A stretch of 64,000 nt of DNA from CAWHMS01 sp963830495 (GCA_963830495.1 CAWHMS010000002.1:1388477-1452476), one strand, 5' to 3'. Shown: positions 27,835-36,841, counted from the stretch's first letter. Numbers and translations are program-made. The notes: a model not told the origin generated them from the letters alone.

Positions 27835-27906
27835 ATGATCGGATCGCGTCGGGTCGCGCGACGTTCGTCGCGGCGCACGGTGCGCCGCGTTCAGCGGCGC
27901 CGCTGA
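27835..27906 (+). CDS. 23-residue arginine-rich microprotein
   Basis: A near-perfect AAGGAGGTG lies 6 bases before ATG 27835, followed by 23 codons: MIGSRRVARRSSRRTVRRVQ and three more Arg. Twelve of 23 residues are Arg. Too short for most gene finders. Position after a DUF6325 gene matches the place where longer proteins with a basic MxRRR start are often found in this family's operons (from memory), so it may be a shortened relative. Could bind RNA, DNA or membrane. Confidence 0.5.
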   Translation: MIGSRRVARRSSRRTVRRVQRRR

Positions 27907-27937
27907 GGAGCCCTAGTCACACGCGCCTCGGGCCTGC

Positions 27938-29944
27938 ATGACGGCGCCGCCGCAGGCGGAGGTTCTGACCCAGCGACGGATCTGGGTCATCTTCGGCGGC
28001 CTGATGCTGGCGATGATGCTGGCGGCCCTCGACCAGACCATCGTGGCGACGGCGCTGCCGACGATCGTGCGGGACCTCGGTGGCGCGGACCACCTGTCCT
28101 GGGTCGTCACGGCATACCTGCTGGCGGCGACCGTCACGACCCCGCTGTGGGGCAAGTTCGGTGACCTGTTCGGACGTCGTACCGTCTTCCTCGTCTGCAT
28201 CATCGTCTTCCTCGTCGGCTCCGGTCTGGCGGGCACGTCGCAGGACATGACCCAGCTGATCCTCTACCGGGGGTTGCAGGGGGTCGGTGGCGGCGGCTTG
28301 ATGGTGCTGGCGCAGGCGATCATCGGTGATGTGGTGCCGCCGCGCGAGCGCGGCCGCTACCAGGGCGCGTTCGGGGCTGTCTTCGGGGTGGCGAGCGTCG
28401 CGGGTCCGCTGCTGGGTGGCTTCTTCGTCGACAACCTGAGCTGGCGCTGGGTCTTCTACGTCAACCTGCCGATCGGGATCATGGCGCTGGTCGCCGTGAC
28501 ACTCGTGCTGCCGGCGCACGCCCCGACGGCCACGCCGGTCATCGACTATCTCGGCATCCTGCTGCTCGGGGGCGCAGCCACCTGCGTCGTACTCGTGACG
28601 AGCCTCGGGGGCACTGTCTGGGCGTGGGGTTCGGCGCGGGTGATCGGGCTGTCTGTCGTCGCGGCGGTCGCGGTGGTGGCGCTTGTCTTCGTCGAGCGAC
28701 GGGCAAGGGAGCCGGTGCTGCCGCTGCGACTCTTCGGCAACGTGGTCTTCCGCACCTCGTCGGCGGTCGGCTTCGTGGTCGGCTTCGCGATGTTCGGCGC
28801 GATCACCTTCCTGCCGCTCTACCTGCAGCAGGTCCAGGGCGCGAGTCCCACCAGCTCTGGCCTGCGCATGGTGCCGATGATGGCGGGCCTGCTGATCACG
28901 TCCATCGCGAGCGGGCAGATCATCACCCGGACCGGCCGCTACAAGGTGTTTCCGATCCTCGGCTGTGGAGTCTTCACCCTCGCCCTGTGGCTGATGTCGC
29001 GGATGGGCCGCGACACCTCAGCCTGGGAGTCCGGCTTCTTCATGTTCCTCTTCGGCATCGGGCTCGGGCTCGTCATGCAGGTGCTGGTGCTGGCGGTGCA
29101 GAACGCCGTGGAGTATCGCGATCTCGGTACGGCGACCAGTGGCGCCACGTTCTTCCGCTCGATCGGCAGTGCCGTGGGCGTGGCCGTCTTCGGCACCGTC
29201 TTCACCGCCCGCCTCACGGGTCAGCTCGACTCCGGCACCCCCGCGGATGCGACGGGCCGATGTTCCTCAGATGCGCTCAGGGCGTCGGCAGAGGGGCTGG
29301 CCGGCTGCCCGGCCGAGGTGCAGACCTGGTTCCTGGACGGCTACGCCGAGGCGATCCAGACGGTGTTCCTGGCCGCCGTGCCTGTCGGGCTGCTCGCCTT
29401 CGCACTGGCCTGGATGATCCCCGAGGTGCGGCTCCGGACCGCGGCGAGCCAGCCCGACTTCGGGCACTCACTGGGCCTGGCCAGCGACCGGAGCTCGCTG
29501 GAAGAGCTGCGGCTGTTGCTGTGGCGCTCACTGGGCAGGGAGAGCAGGCTGCGTGCCTGGGAGATTTTGGCCGAGCGGTCGGGGAGTGCGCTGACGCGGG
29601 GCGAGTGCTGGATGGTCACGCGGGTGGCCGAGCTCGGCTCCCGTCCGCTGGCGGTGATGGCGGAGGCGTCCGAGACGCCGTCCGCGATGGTGGAACGGGT
29701 CGCCGAGAGCCTGCGCGACCGCGGCATGATCACGCTGCAGGACGGTACGGCGGTCATCACGGCAGCCGGCGAGGCGGAGGCGGCGCGGCTGGTCGAGACG
29801 CAGCGGGCGGTGATCCGCGCCCTCATCGACGAGTGGCCAGGTGAGACCGAGCCAGACGTCGAGGAGCTCGTCGAGGACATCGCGCGGCGGCTGGCCACAG
29901 GTGACGACCAGGAGGCGGTGCTGGCCACCGGCAGCCGCACATAG
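27938..29944 (+). CDS. DHA2-type MFS exporter with C-terminal winged-helix domain
   Basis: 668 residues. Residues ~10-510 are a 14-helix drug:H+ antiporter: DQTIVATALPTIVRDLGG, the motif-A loop GKFGDLFGRR, and motif C GVASVAGPLLGGFFVDNLSW. Residues ~520-668 are soluble and look like a MarR/winged-helix fold: LTRGECWMVTRVAELG, AMVERVAESLRDRGMITLQDG, VITAAGEAEAARLVETQRAV. Such a DNA-binding-like tail on an exporter is rare but exists in actinobacteria. It might sense substrate or tether DNA; no evidence decides. No clear ribosome site before ATG 27938. Confidence 0.8.
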   Translation: MTAPPQAEVLTQRRIWVIFGGLMLAMMLAALDQTIVATALPTIVRDLGGADHLSWVVTAYLLAATVTTPLWGKFGDLFGRRTVFLVCIIVFLVGSGLAGTSQDMTQLILYRGLQGVGGGGLMVLAQAIIGDVVPPRERGRYQGAFGAVFGVASVAGPLLGGFFVDNLSWRWVFYVNLPIGIMALVAVTLVLPAHAPTATPVIDYLGILLLGGAATCVVLVTSLGGTVWAWGSARVIGLSVVAAVAVVALVFVERRAREPVLPLRLFGNVVFRTSSAVGFVVGFAMFGAITFLPLYLQQVQGASPTSSGLRMVPMMAGLLITSIASGQIITRTGRYKVFPILGCGVFTLALWLMSRMGRDTSAWESGFFMFLFGIGLGLVMQVLVLAVQNAVEYRDLGTATSGATFFRSIGSAVGVAVFGTVFTARLTGQLDSGTPADATGRCSSDALRASAEGLAGCPAEVQTWFLDGYAEAIQTVFLAAVPVGLLAFALAWMIPEVRLRTAASQPDFGHSLGLASDRSSLEELRLLLWRSLGRESRLRAWEILAERSGSALTRGECWMVTRVAELGSRPLAVMAEASETPSAMVERVAESLRDRGMITLQDGTAVITAAGEAEAARLVETQRAVIRALIDEWPGETEPDVEELVEDIARRLATGDDQEAVLATGSRT

Positions 29945-30024
29945 TCCTTTCAGGTCCGCCTCTGTCGTAGCCGGCCGTTGGGCCGCGCGACTACCGTGCG
30001 TAGATCCGTGTGTCGAACATTGGC

Positions 30025-30745
30025 TCAGAGTTCGACGAGGCCGGTCCGTTTGGCGAGCAGTGCAGCACGGACGCGATCCCGCGACTGGGTCTTGGCCAGC
30101 ACGCTGCCGACATGGGTCTTGACGGTGCTCTCGGAGAGGAACAGGGTGGCTGCGATCTCGGCGTTGTTTGAGGCCGTCGCCGATGCAGCGGAGTACGTCG
30201 GCTCCCGGTCGGTCAGGTGGGACAGCGATGGGGCGGTCACCGGTTCGGGCTGGCTGTCCATGCCGATCCGCATCCTTGCCAGCACCCGCCCGGTCACGCT
30301 GGGCGACAGCACGGCGTCGCCCTCTGCGACCGCCCGGACGGCGCGGATCAGCTGCTCCCCGGAAGCAGGCTTGAGCAGGAAGCCGCTGGCTCCGGCGGCG
30401 ACGGCGCCGAGCACGTACTCGCCTTCGTCGAACGTGGTGAGGATGAGCACGGCCGCCGGCTCGGCCGACGACGCATCGCGTCGCCTCCAGCCCGTCGATG
30501 CCGGGCATCCGGATATCCACGAGAGCCACGTCGATCGCCCGCCGCTCCGGTGGCTGTCCCATCCCGTAGGCGGCCCGGCCGCCGTCGCAGTCTCCGCCAG
30601 CGTCGGCGTACCGCCTCTTGCCGTCGTCAGCGCCACGGCAGGTGCGTCCACGATCCGCTGCTTCGCCTTCTGCGTGGCGTGCTTCGCCGGCCGACTCGCG
30701 CGGTTCGGCATCCTGGCCAGCGGCGTCGCCGCCGCGACGCTATAG
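30025..30745 (-). pseudogene. decayed two-component system (kinase end plus NarL-type regulator)
   Basis: Minus strand. A NarL/FixJ regulator is scattered over three phases: IDVALVDIRMPGIDGLEATR (phospho-Asp in VDIRMPG) in one, then AVLILTTFDEGEYVLGAVAAGASGFLLKP in another, then DVLRCIGDGL and NAEIAATLFLSESTVKTHVG in the helix-turn-helix. The receiver's first strand is missing. Upstream the text PAKHATQKAK and LTTARGG is reminiscent of the N-box and G1 box of a histidine kinase, joined directly to the regulator by deletion; this part is weak. At least three frameshifts and one deletion, so not functional. Confidence 0.7.
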
Positions 30746-30948
30746 ACGGGCGGAGCCGGCGCGGACCCGAGAGCGAGATTGCTCCCGCACGTTCAAGGAC
30801 GCGAGTCCTCCCGCGTGCCAGTCGGACACACACGAGTGAGCCGACGGCGGGCGGTCACGTTGCTGTAGGGCTACCGTCGAGAGAGGTTTGACGATCCGCC
30901 GATATGGGCCGGTGGGTCAGCGCCAACTGGAGAAGCGGGGTGTCACTG

Positions 30949-33237
30949 ATGAGCCGGGTGATCAAGGTCTTCGTCCCATCGGACCGGCAGGACGAGGTCG
31001 TAGGGAGCGATGACGCGATCGAGAACTACGACGCGTTTGTTGTGCTCGAGGTCTCCGATGCGCGGGCCGAGGCGCTTGGGCAGGAGCATTTGGTCGAGGA
31101 CATCACCGATCAGTACGCGATTCCCGTTGGCGACGCGTTCGATGAGCACATCGACTCCACGATTCCGCGGGTCACACCTGGCGGGCGCGCTGCCAGCCAT
31201 CCGGCATACAAGGGTGCAAAGAGGCTAGATCCCGGCGCCCACCATTATCTCGTCCAGTTCATCGGGCCGATCAAACCCCAGTGGCTGGCCGACGTACGCG
31301 CGACGGGCGCCACCGTCGTCGATAATCACTTTGGCTTCACGGTGATCGTCAAGGCCACCGCGGACCAGATCGCCGAGCTGGTGGCGAAGCGGGAGGTGCG
31401 GTGGGCGGGGCACCTGCCGCCGTCTGCGCGAATTGGCCTGTCGTTGCGGGAAGTTGCGAGCCTGCCACGCACCAGACTGCTTTCGGAGTCCCTAGTGGTG
31501 GAGTTTTTCGAACCAGCCACAGCGCGGAAGTCGAAGCCCGCGCTACGCAAACTCGGGCTGAAGATCCTCAGTGACCGGTCGTCATCGGGCGTCCTGGTTC
31601 TTCAGCTTCCGGCCGGGACTGAGAGACAGCAGCAGAGGATCGTCGACGCGCTGGCCAGGGTGCACGGGGTGCGCATGGTACGGCGCAAGGCGATCAACCG
31701 GATCAGCAATGACGTCGCAGCGGGACTCATGGCCGCCAACGGCCAGGAGTTCACGGGGCCGTTCGGTCTGGACGGAACGGGCGAGACCGTGGGGATATGT
31801 GACACAGGGCTGGATGTGGGATCGAGGACTCCTGCTCACCCGGACTTCGCCGACCGGATCAGGGTGGTCAAGAGCTATCCGATCCAGCCGGTGTTCAACC
31901 AGTACATCAACAACCCCGGCGGCGACGACGGGGGAGCAGACTTGGACTCCGGGCACGGCACCCACGTTGCAGGATCGGTGCTTGGCGATGGTGCGGCGAG
32001 CTCGACGATCCCGGGGCAGACGGCCATCAGAGGGATCGCCCGCGGGTCCCGGTTGGTCTTCCAAGCGGTTGAGCAGGCATTGGACTGGAAGGATCCTCGC
32101 TTCCTTGCGCGGTACGGGCGGTACCTACTCGCCGGCATCCCAGATGACCTGGTTGAGCTCTTCGACTATGCACGGAGACGCGGGGTACGGGTGCACACCA
32201 ACTCCTGGGGCGGCGGCGACCCCGGTGTGTACGACCAGCAATCGCGGCAGGTGGACCAGTTCATCTGGGACCACCCCACCATGTGCATCCTTTTCGCCGC
32301 CGGGAACGACGGGTCGGACGCCGACGGTGACGGTGCGATCAACCTGGGCTCGGTCACCTCACCAGGGACAGCCAAGAACTGCATCACCGTCGGCGCCTCT
32401 GAAAGCCTGCGGCGCGGCTTCGACAGCGAGGAGTACGGTTCTTGGTGGCCTCGCGACTATCCCGCGCCGCCCTACAAGGACGCGCCGATGGCCGACGACG
32501 CGGATGACGTGGTGGCGTTCTCGAGTCGCGGACCCACCCAGGACGGGCGGATGAAGCCGGACGTCGTCGCGCCAGGCACCTGGATCCTGTCCACCAAGTC
32601 GACCATGCTCAGCTCCACCGCGACGGGCTGGGCGCCGTTCCCTGGGTCGTCTCGCTACTTCTACATGGGCGGAACCAGTATGGCGACGCCCCTGACTGCC
32701 GGTGCCGTGGCAGCGTTGCGACAGTATCTGCGGCGCGACCATGCCCTGCAGAGGCCATCGGCCGCCCTACTCAAGGCCGCTCTGATCGCCGGTGCTGTCC
32801 GGCTGCCTGGCGTAGCCGCCGGTGGTGCGGTGGTTGACGCGCACCAGGGCTACGGACGGGTGGACCTGTCGTGGCTCATGCCCGCCGGTCGCTCGCTTTG
32901 GGTGCAGCAGAACCGGCGGGTGGAGACGGGCGAGAGCGACCGAGCGACAGTGAACGTGTCCGGTGGCTCCGAGTTGCGGATCGTGATGGCCTACAGCGAC
33001 TTCCCCGGGGTGCCGCTGGTCAACAACCTCAATCTGCTGGTAACGGAACCGAACGGGGTCGCACGGACGGGGAACACCGCCGAGGGAGCCCCAGCCGCCT
33101 TCGACACTGTCAACAACGTTGAGGTGGTCTCGGTGGCGGCGCCGGCTGTCGGCGAGTGGACGATCGACGTCATCGGCGCAAACGTGCCCGAGGGGCCACA
33201 ACGTTTCGCCCTCGCGGTACTAGGACCGCTCGTCTGA
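30949..33237 (+). CDS. S8 subtilisin-like protease
   Basis: 762 residues from ATG 30949. Catalytic triad seen: Asp285 in VGICDTGLDVG, His336 in DSGHGTHVAGS, Ser577 in GGTSMATP; the oxyanion Asn is in LFAAGNDG. Two prodomain-like units precede it: YLVQFIGPIKPQWLADVRATG...VRWAGHLPPSARIG (~95-180) and VVEFFEPATARKSK...VLVLQLPAG (~185-245), as in Kp43-type proteases. The end is a beta-sandwich (RIVMAYSDFPG, EWTIDVIGAN). No signal peptide or membrane helix is seen, unusual for the family, so it is cytoplasmic or leaves by another route. GTG 30940 is an alternative start. Confidence 0.85.
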   Translation: MSRVIKVFVPSDRQDEVVGSDDAIENYDAFVVLEVSDARAEALGQEHLVEDITDQYAIPVGDAFDEHIDSTIPRVTPGGRAASHPAYKGAKRLDPGAHHYLVQFIGPIKPQWLADVRATGATVVDNHFGFTVIVKATADQIAELVAKREVRWAGHLPPSARIGLSLREVASLPRTRLLSESLVVEFFEPATARKSKPALRKLGLKILSDRSSSGVLVLQLPAGTERQQQRIVDALARVHGVRMVRRKAINRISNDVAAGLMAANGQEFTGPFGLDGTGETVGICDTGLDVGSRTPAHPDFADRIRVVKSYPIQPVFNQYINNPGGDDGGADLDSGHGTHVAGSVLGDGAASSTIPGQTAIRGIARGSRLVFQAVEQALDWKDPRFLARYGRYLLAGIPDDLVELFDYARRRGVRVHTNSWGGGDPGVYDQQSRQVDQFIWDHPTMCILFAAGNDGSDADGDGAINLGSVTSPGTAKNCITVGASESLRRGFDSEEYGSWWPRDYPAPPYKDAPMADDADDVVAFSSRGPTQDGRMKPDVVAPGTWILSTKSTMLSSTATGWAPFPGSSRYFYMGGTSMATPLTAGAVAALRQYLRRDHALQRPSAALLKAALIAGAVRLPGVAAGGAVVDAHQGYGRVDLSWLMPAGRSLWVQQNRRVETGESDRATVNVSGGSELRIVMAYSDFPGVPLVNNLNLLVTEPNGVARTGNTAEGAPAAFDTVNNVEVVSVAAPAVGEWTIDVIGANVPEGPQRFALAVLGPLV

Positions 33238-33296
33238 GCCGAACCGAAGAAGCGGCGGCACGAAGGTAACGATGTAGGTCTCGAGAACCCGCGGTA

Positions 33297-33315
33297 ATGC
33301 ATGTAAAATGCATGC
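33297..33315 (+). promoter_or_regulatory. vapBC-like operator and leaderless promoter
   Basis: Two ATGCAT palindromes (33297-33302 and 33308-33313) with a 5-base spacer. The -10-like TAAAAT (33304-33309) lies between and within them, 6 bases before ATG 33316, so the message is probably leaderless and the antitoxin can repress by covering the -10 box. Confidence 0.5.
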
Positions 33316-33582
33316 ATGGTTGCGCTCCAGATCCGGGACGTTCCCGATGACATCCGCCAGGCGCTGGCGGAGCGAGCAGCGGCGCGCGGACAGTCGTTAC
33401 AGTCCTTCCTGTTGGCGCTCGTGACGGACGAGGTCCGTCGGTCGACCAACCTGGCTTTGTTGGAGGGTTTCGGCGCTCGACGGGATGGCTCGCGGCTGTC
33501 GACTGTGCAGGTGACCGAAGCGCTCGACCAGGCCCGGGCCGAGCGCGAGTCCCTGAGCGGCGCCGAGAGCGATGCCGAGTGA
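33316..33582 (+). CDS. FitA/VapB-type antitoxin
   Basis: 88 residues. The N-terminal ribbon-helix-helix VALQIRDVPDDIRQALAERAA, then GQSLQSFLLALVTDEV, is the FitA-type DNA-binding unit. The C-terminal half (GARRDGSRLSTVQVTEAL) should wrap around the toxin. The end overlaps the toxin start by 4 bases (GTGA), the normal coupling that keeps antitoxin in excess. Binds its own promoter together with the toxin. Confidence 0.85.
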   Translation: MVALQIRDVPDDIRQALAERAAARGQSLQSFLLALVTDEVRRSTNLALLEGFGARRDGSRLSTVQVTEALDQARAERESLSGAESDAE

Positions 33583-33983
33583 TTGTGGTCGACGCCTCGG
33601 TGCTGACCAACGCCTTCACGGACGATGGACCGGTCGGCACTCGCTCGCGTGCCGAGCTCGCCCGCGATGCGCATTGGGCCGGACCCGAACATCTGGTCGT
33701 GGAGGTGTTCTCCGCCGTCCGTGGCCGATGGCTCGGCCAGAAGATCAGTGAGCATCGCGCGGCGGACGCACTCGCGGCGTTGGCGACCGCCACCATCGAT
33801 CTTGTCGCTGCCGCACCGCTGCTGGAGCGCATGTGGGAGCTGCGCCGCAACGTCACTGGCTACGACGCCGCCTACGTTGCTGTTGCGGAGACCTTCGGCT
33901 GCGCACTGGTGACGGCTGACGCTCGCCTCGCTGCGGTCCCCGATATCCGGTGCGAGGTCCGCGTGGCCCTGCCGGGCTCGTGA
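33579..33983 (+). CDS. VapC-type PIN-domain toxin
   Basis: 134 residues from GTG 33579. The four PIN acidic positions are all present: Asp5 in VVDASV, Glu in HLVVEVFSAV, Asp in TGYDAAYVAVAE, Asp in LVTADARLA. It is therefore a magnesium-dependent RNase, probably cutting tRNA or rRNA when freed from its antitoxin. Length and motifs are normal and the gene looks intact. It sits just upstream of the interrupted tadA. Confidence 0.88.
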   Translation: MIVVDASVLTNAFTDDGPVGTRSRAELARDAHWAGPEHLVVEVFSAVRGRWLGQKISEHRAADALAALATATIDLVAAAPLLERMWELRRNVTGYDAAYVAVAETFGCALVTADARLAAVPDIRCEVRVALPGS

Positions 33984-34096
33984 GACCTTCGAGGCGCTGA
34001 GCCGGAGAGGTTGTCCACAGATCCGGGTCAGGCTCTAGCCATGGGGCCGGGTCGTGGGTAAGACTGCCTCGGCAACCGTCACCTCCCGCACCGAGG

Positions 34097-34834
34097 ATGC
34101 CGCCCGTGAGTCGCACCCGCTCGCTTCAGCTCACCTCGGCGATCGAGCTGCTCGACGCCGACGTGCGTGACGAGGTACGCCGTCAGGGCGTCGATCCGCT
34201 GACCGACGTGGAGTCCGTTCGTCGCTTCGCCCGGCAGGCGGTGCGCGACCACGATCACCGCAGCCTGTCCGGGGCGGTCCGGCCGGTCGAGAGTCCCGAC
34301 GACACTGTCGACGAGCTGGTGGCCAGGGTCGCTGGCTTCGGCCCGCTGCAGGGCTACCTCGATGACGACAGCGTCGAAGAGGTGTGGATCAACGAGCCGC
34401 AGCGGGTCTTCGTCGCGCGGGACGGCCGGCACGAGCTGACCACCACGATCCTCACCGCCGCCGAGGTCAGGGATCTGGTCGAGCGGATGCTCAAGACCTC
34501 GGGGCGACGGCTCGACCTGTCCAGTCCCTTCGTCGATGCGATGCTGCCGTCGGGCCACCGGCTGCACGTCGTACTCGACGGCATCTCGCGCGGCTTCAGC
34601 GCCGTCAACATCCGCAAGTTCGTCGTGCGAGCAAGCCGGCTCTCCGAGCTTGTCCAGCTCGGAACTCTCACGACTCAGGCAGCGGCGTTCCTCGAGGCGG
34701 CAGTCGTGGCGGGCCTCAACATCGTTGTGGCGGGCGGTACGCAGGCCGGGAAGACGACGCTGCTGAACACGCTCGGTTCCGCGGTCCCGGGTGGCGAGCG
34801 CATCGTGTCGTGTGAAGAGGTCTACGAATTGCCG
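34097..34834 (+). pseudogene. tadA/cpaF-type ATPase, truncated in mid-gene
   Basis: About 246 codons of a type II/IV secretion ATPase for Flp/Tad pili: the N-terminal helical unit, the FGPLQGYLDDDSVEEVWIN motif, the Walker A VVAGGTQAGKTTLLNTLGS and the Asp/Glu box ERIVSCEEVYEL. At ~34834 the protein similarity ends abruptly. The usual continuation (LPHPDWVSMQTRQ type) is absent and a serine integrase gene starts 20 bases later. I find no 3' part of tadA elsewhere in the window. ATG 34097 or GTG 34106 is the start. No other tad genes follow. Confidence 0.8.
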
Positions 34835-34842
34835 ATTACTGT

Positions 34843-34854
34843 CATACTACACAT
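34843..34854 (+). promoter_or_regulatory. leaderless promoter of the integrase
   Basis: A CATACT -10-like box at 34843-34848 lies 6 bases before ATG 34855, with no ribosome site, suggesting leaderless expression. This sequence is unlike the GC-rich tadA text before it and marks the start of the inserted DNA. Confidence 0.4.
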
Positions 34855-36208
34855 ATGCGAGCGTTTGTCTATACCCGACAAAGCCTCGACCGGACAGGCC
34901 TTGGTGCCGCGGTCGAACGCCAGCGCGAGGACTGCCGGAAGCTCTGCGCAGGAACGCGGCTGGACGGTCGTGCGCGAGTTCTCCGACAACGACACGTCAG
35001 CCATCGTCGACCAAGCCGCGCCCGGCGTACGTCGCCATGCTCGAGGCCGTCGAGCGCGGCGAGGCGGAGGTCGTCGTCGCGTGGCACGTCGACCGGCTCA
35101 CGCGCAAGCTGACAGACCTCGAGGCACTCATCGAGCTCGCACAGCGCACCGGGCTCCGCATCGCCACCGTGACTGGTGACTTGGATCTAAGCACAGACGC
35201 AGGGCGCCTCGTGGGCCGCATCTTGGCATCGGTGGCACGCGGCGAGGTCGAGCGCAAGGGCGCACGCCAGAAGCGCGCCCAGCAGCAGGCAGCCGAGCAG
35301 GGGAGGCCCGCGGCGGGCGCCGGGCGTTCGGGTACAGCCGCGACGGCCGCGAGGTCAACGAGGCTGAGGCGCGTCATCTCCGCGCCGCGTACGCGACGCT
35401 GCTCGAGGGCGGAAGTCTCCGGGGCATCGCTTCGACATGGAACGACGCCGGCGCACTCACAACGATGGGCAACCGCTGGACTCACAGCACGGTTCGCGGC
35501 ACCCTGAAGAATCCACGCAACGCCGGGCTACGGGCATACCGCGGCGAGGTCGTAGGCACGGCGACCTGGCCCGCTGTCGTCGACCGGGACACGTGGGAGG
35601 CAGCGTGCGCACTGCTCGCGCTGCCAGAGCGCCGTACGACGACGGGCACGGCCCGTCTCTACCTGCTGCCCGGTCTGGCGCGCTGCCACTGCGGCTCGAC
35701 CGTTGCGACCGGCCGGACTCAGCATGGCGTCCGCACGTACCGCTGTCGCGACCGGAGGCACATGAGCCGCGCAGCTGAGCCGATAGACGAGCTCGTCGAG
35801 GCAGTCGTCGTCGAGCGGCTGTCACGGCCCGACGCCGCCGACCTGCTGACTACCCGCGCCGCTCCCGACGTGTCGGCGTACCGATCGCAGGCAAAAGCCA
35901 TCCGGGAGAGGCTCGACGACCTCGCAACCGGTCTGGCAGACGGCCTGCTGACGCTCAAGGCGGTGCGGTCGGCCAGCGAGCGGCTGCAGCGCGAGCTCGC
36001 GGAGGTCGAGGCCAAGATCGCCGCCACGGTCGAGGTCGACGCGCTCGCGCCACTGATCGGCGCGGCAGACGTGGAAGAGGTCTGGCAGCGGCTCGACCTC
36101 GAGCAGAAGCGCGGCGCCATCGACGCGCTCATGGTCGTGACGCTGCTGAGTCCGTTGCGCGGTCGTCAGGCGTTCGACCCGGATACCGTAAGGATCGAGT
36201 GGAGGTAG
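34855..36208 (+). pseudogene. large serine recombinase (integrase), frameshifted
   Basis: Starts MRAFVYTRQSLDRTG with the catalytic Ser in TRQS and AAVERQREDCRKLCA. One extra base at ~34950 shifts to ERGWTVVREFSDNDTSA; another at ~35007 to STKPRPAYVAMLEAVERGE and AWHVDRLTRK, GRLVGRILASVARGEVERK; a missing base at ~35315 returns to RRAFGYSRDG and the recombinase domain (STVRGTLKNPRNAGLRAYRG), a zinc ribbon (CHCGSTV...YRCRDRRH) and a coiled coil (~35880-36030). Repaired length is ~450 residues. It would insert the element by attP x attB recombination. Now inactive unless the indels are sequencing errors. Confidence 0.85.
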
Positions 36209-36213
36209 CAGGC

Positions 36214-36591
36214 GTGAACAAGCATCGCGACTACGCCCTGCTGCGTTTCGTTTGCCCTGACAATCACAGCCTTGGGCGCGCATTCATGGACCATCTTGGG
36301 TCGTGGCACCTAGAGGCGGACACCGCTGTGTTCTGGGCGGGGGGCAAGGTCCGCGCTCGTTGTCCGAAGTGCGCGTCCACCGGAAAGTACCCGAACCTTC
36401 AAGCGTCCGGCGAGAAGGTTCACGCCCGACTACGAGAAGCTGAGAGTGGAACCGACTCGCGGCACGGACGTCTACCGGCTCGGAGGCTGACCAAGACTGC
36501 TAAACTCGTTTGCAGCAACAAGCCGCGGCCCACGACCTGCGGGTACAACCAAGTCGAGGACTCTGGCCCATCCCAGCGGGTGGGTGTGTAG
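36214..36591 (+). CDS. small zinc-ribbon-like protein
   Basis: 125 residues from GTG 36214, with GGAGG 8 bases before. Starts MNKHRDYALLRFVCPDNHSL. Cysteines at FVCPDNH, RCPKC and CSNKPRPTTCGY could bind zinc. The C-terminal part after ~residue 70 is low in recognisable pattern. Follows the integrase by 5 bases, so co-transcribed. No family assigned. Confidence 0.5.
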   Translation: MNKHRDYALLRFVCPDNHSLGRAFMDHLGSWHLEADTAVFWAGGKVRARCPKCASTGKYPNLQASGEKVHARLREAESGTDSRHGRLPARRLTKTAKLVCSNKPRPTTCGYNQVEDSGPSQRVGV

Positions 36592-36841
36592 TGCGTACCC
36601 CGCTCGGAGACACTTGTGGCCGCAACTGTCCAAACCCGAACCATGGCGCCGAGCCCGCGCTCGGCACAACGCACTCAAGCGCTACCGCGCCGCTGACGAT
36701 CCCGAGTTGGCGGCTGCGCGCGGAACCCTCAAGGCTGAACGCCTGGCGGATTACATTCGAAGGACGGTCGACACCGCTCCGTCACTTACCCGAGAGCAAC
36801 GGGACCGACTGGCGCTGATGCTTCGCGGTGATTCGAGGTGA
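36584..36841 (+). CDS. small helical mobile-element protein
   Basis: 85 residues in this frame; the conserved part is ARHNALKRYRAADDPELAAA followed by ERLADYIRRTVDTAPSLTREQRDRL, a pattern I recall from small proteins placed before primases in actinobacterial integrative elements. The first ~25 residues are unconvincing, and another phase reads GRNCPNPNHG there, so the start may be misframed. Its end overlaps the next gene as GTGA. Confidence 0.5.
   Translation: MCSAYPARRHLWPQLSKPEPWRRARARHNALKRYRAADDPELAAARGTLKAERLADYIRRTVDTAPSLTREQRDRLALMLRGDSR

Noticed and set aside
28624..29844. 406-codon plus-strand ORF in another phase of the exporter
   Set aside because: Arg/Gly/Ala-rich shadow of the transporter frame, which shows all MFS motifs.
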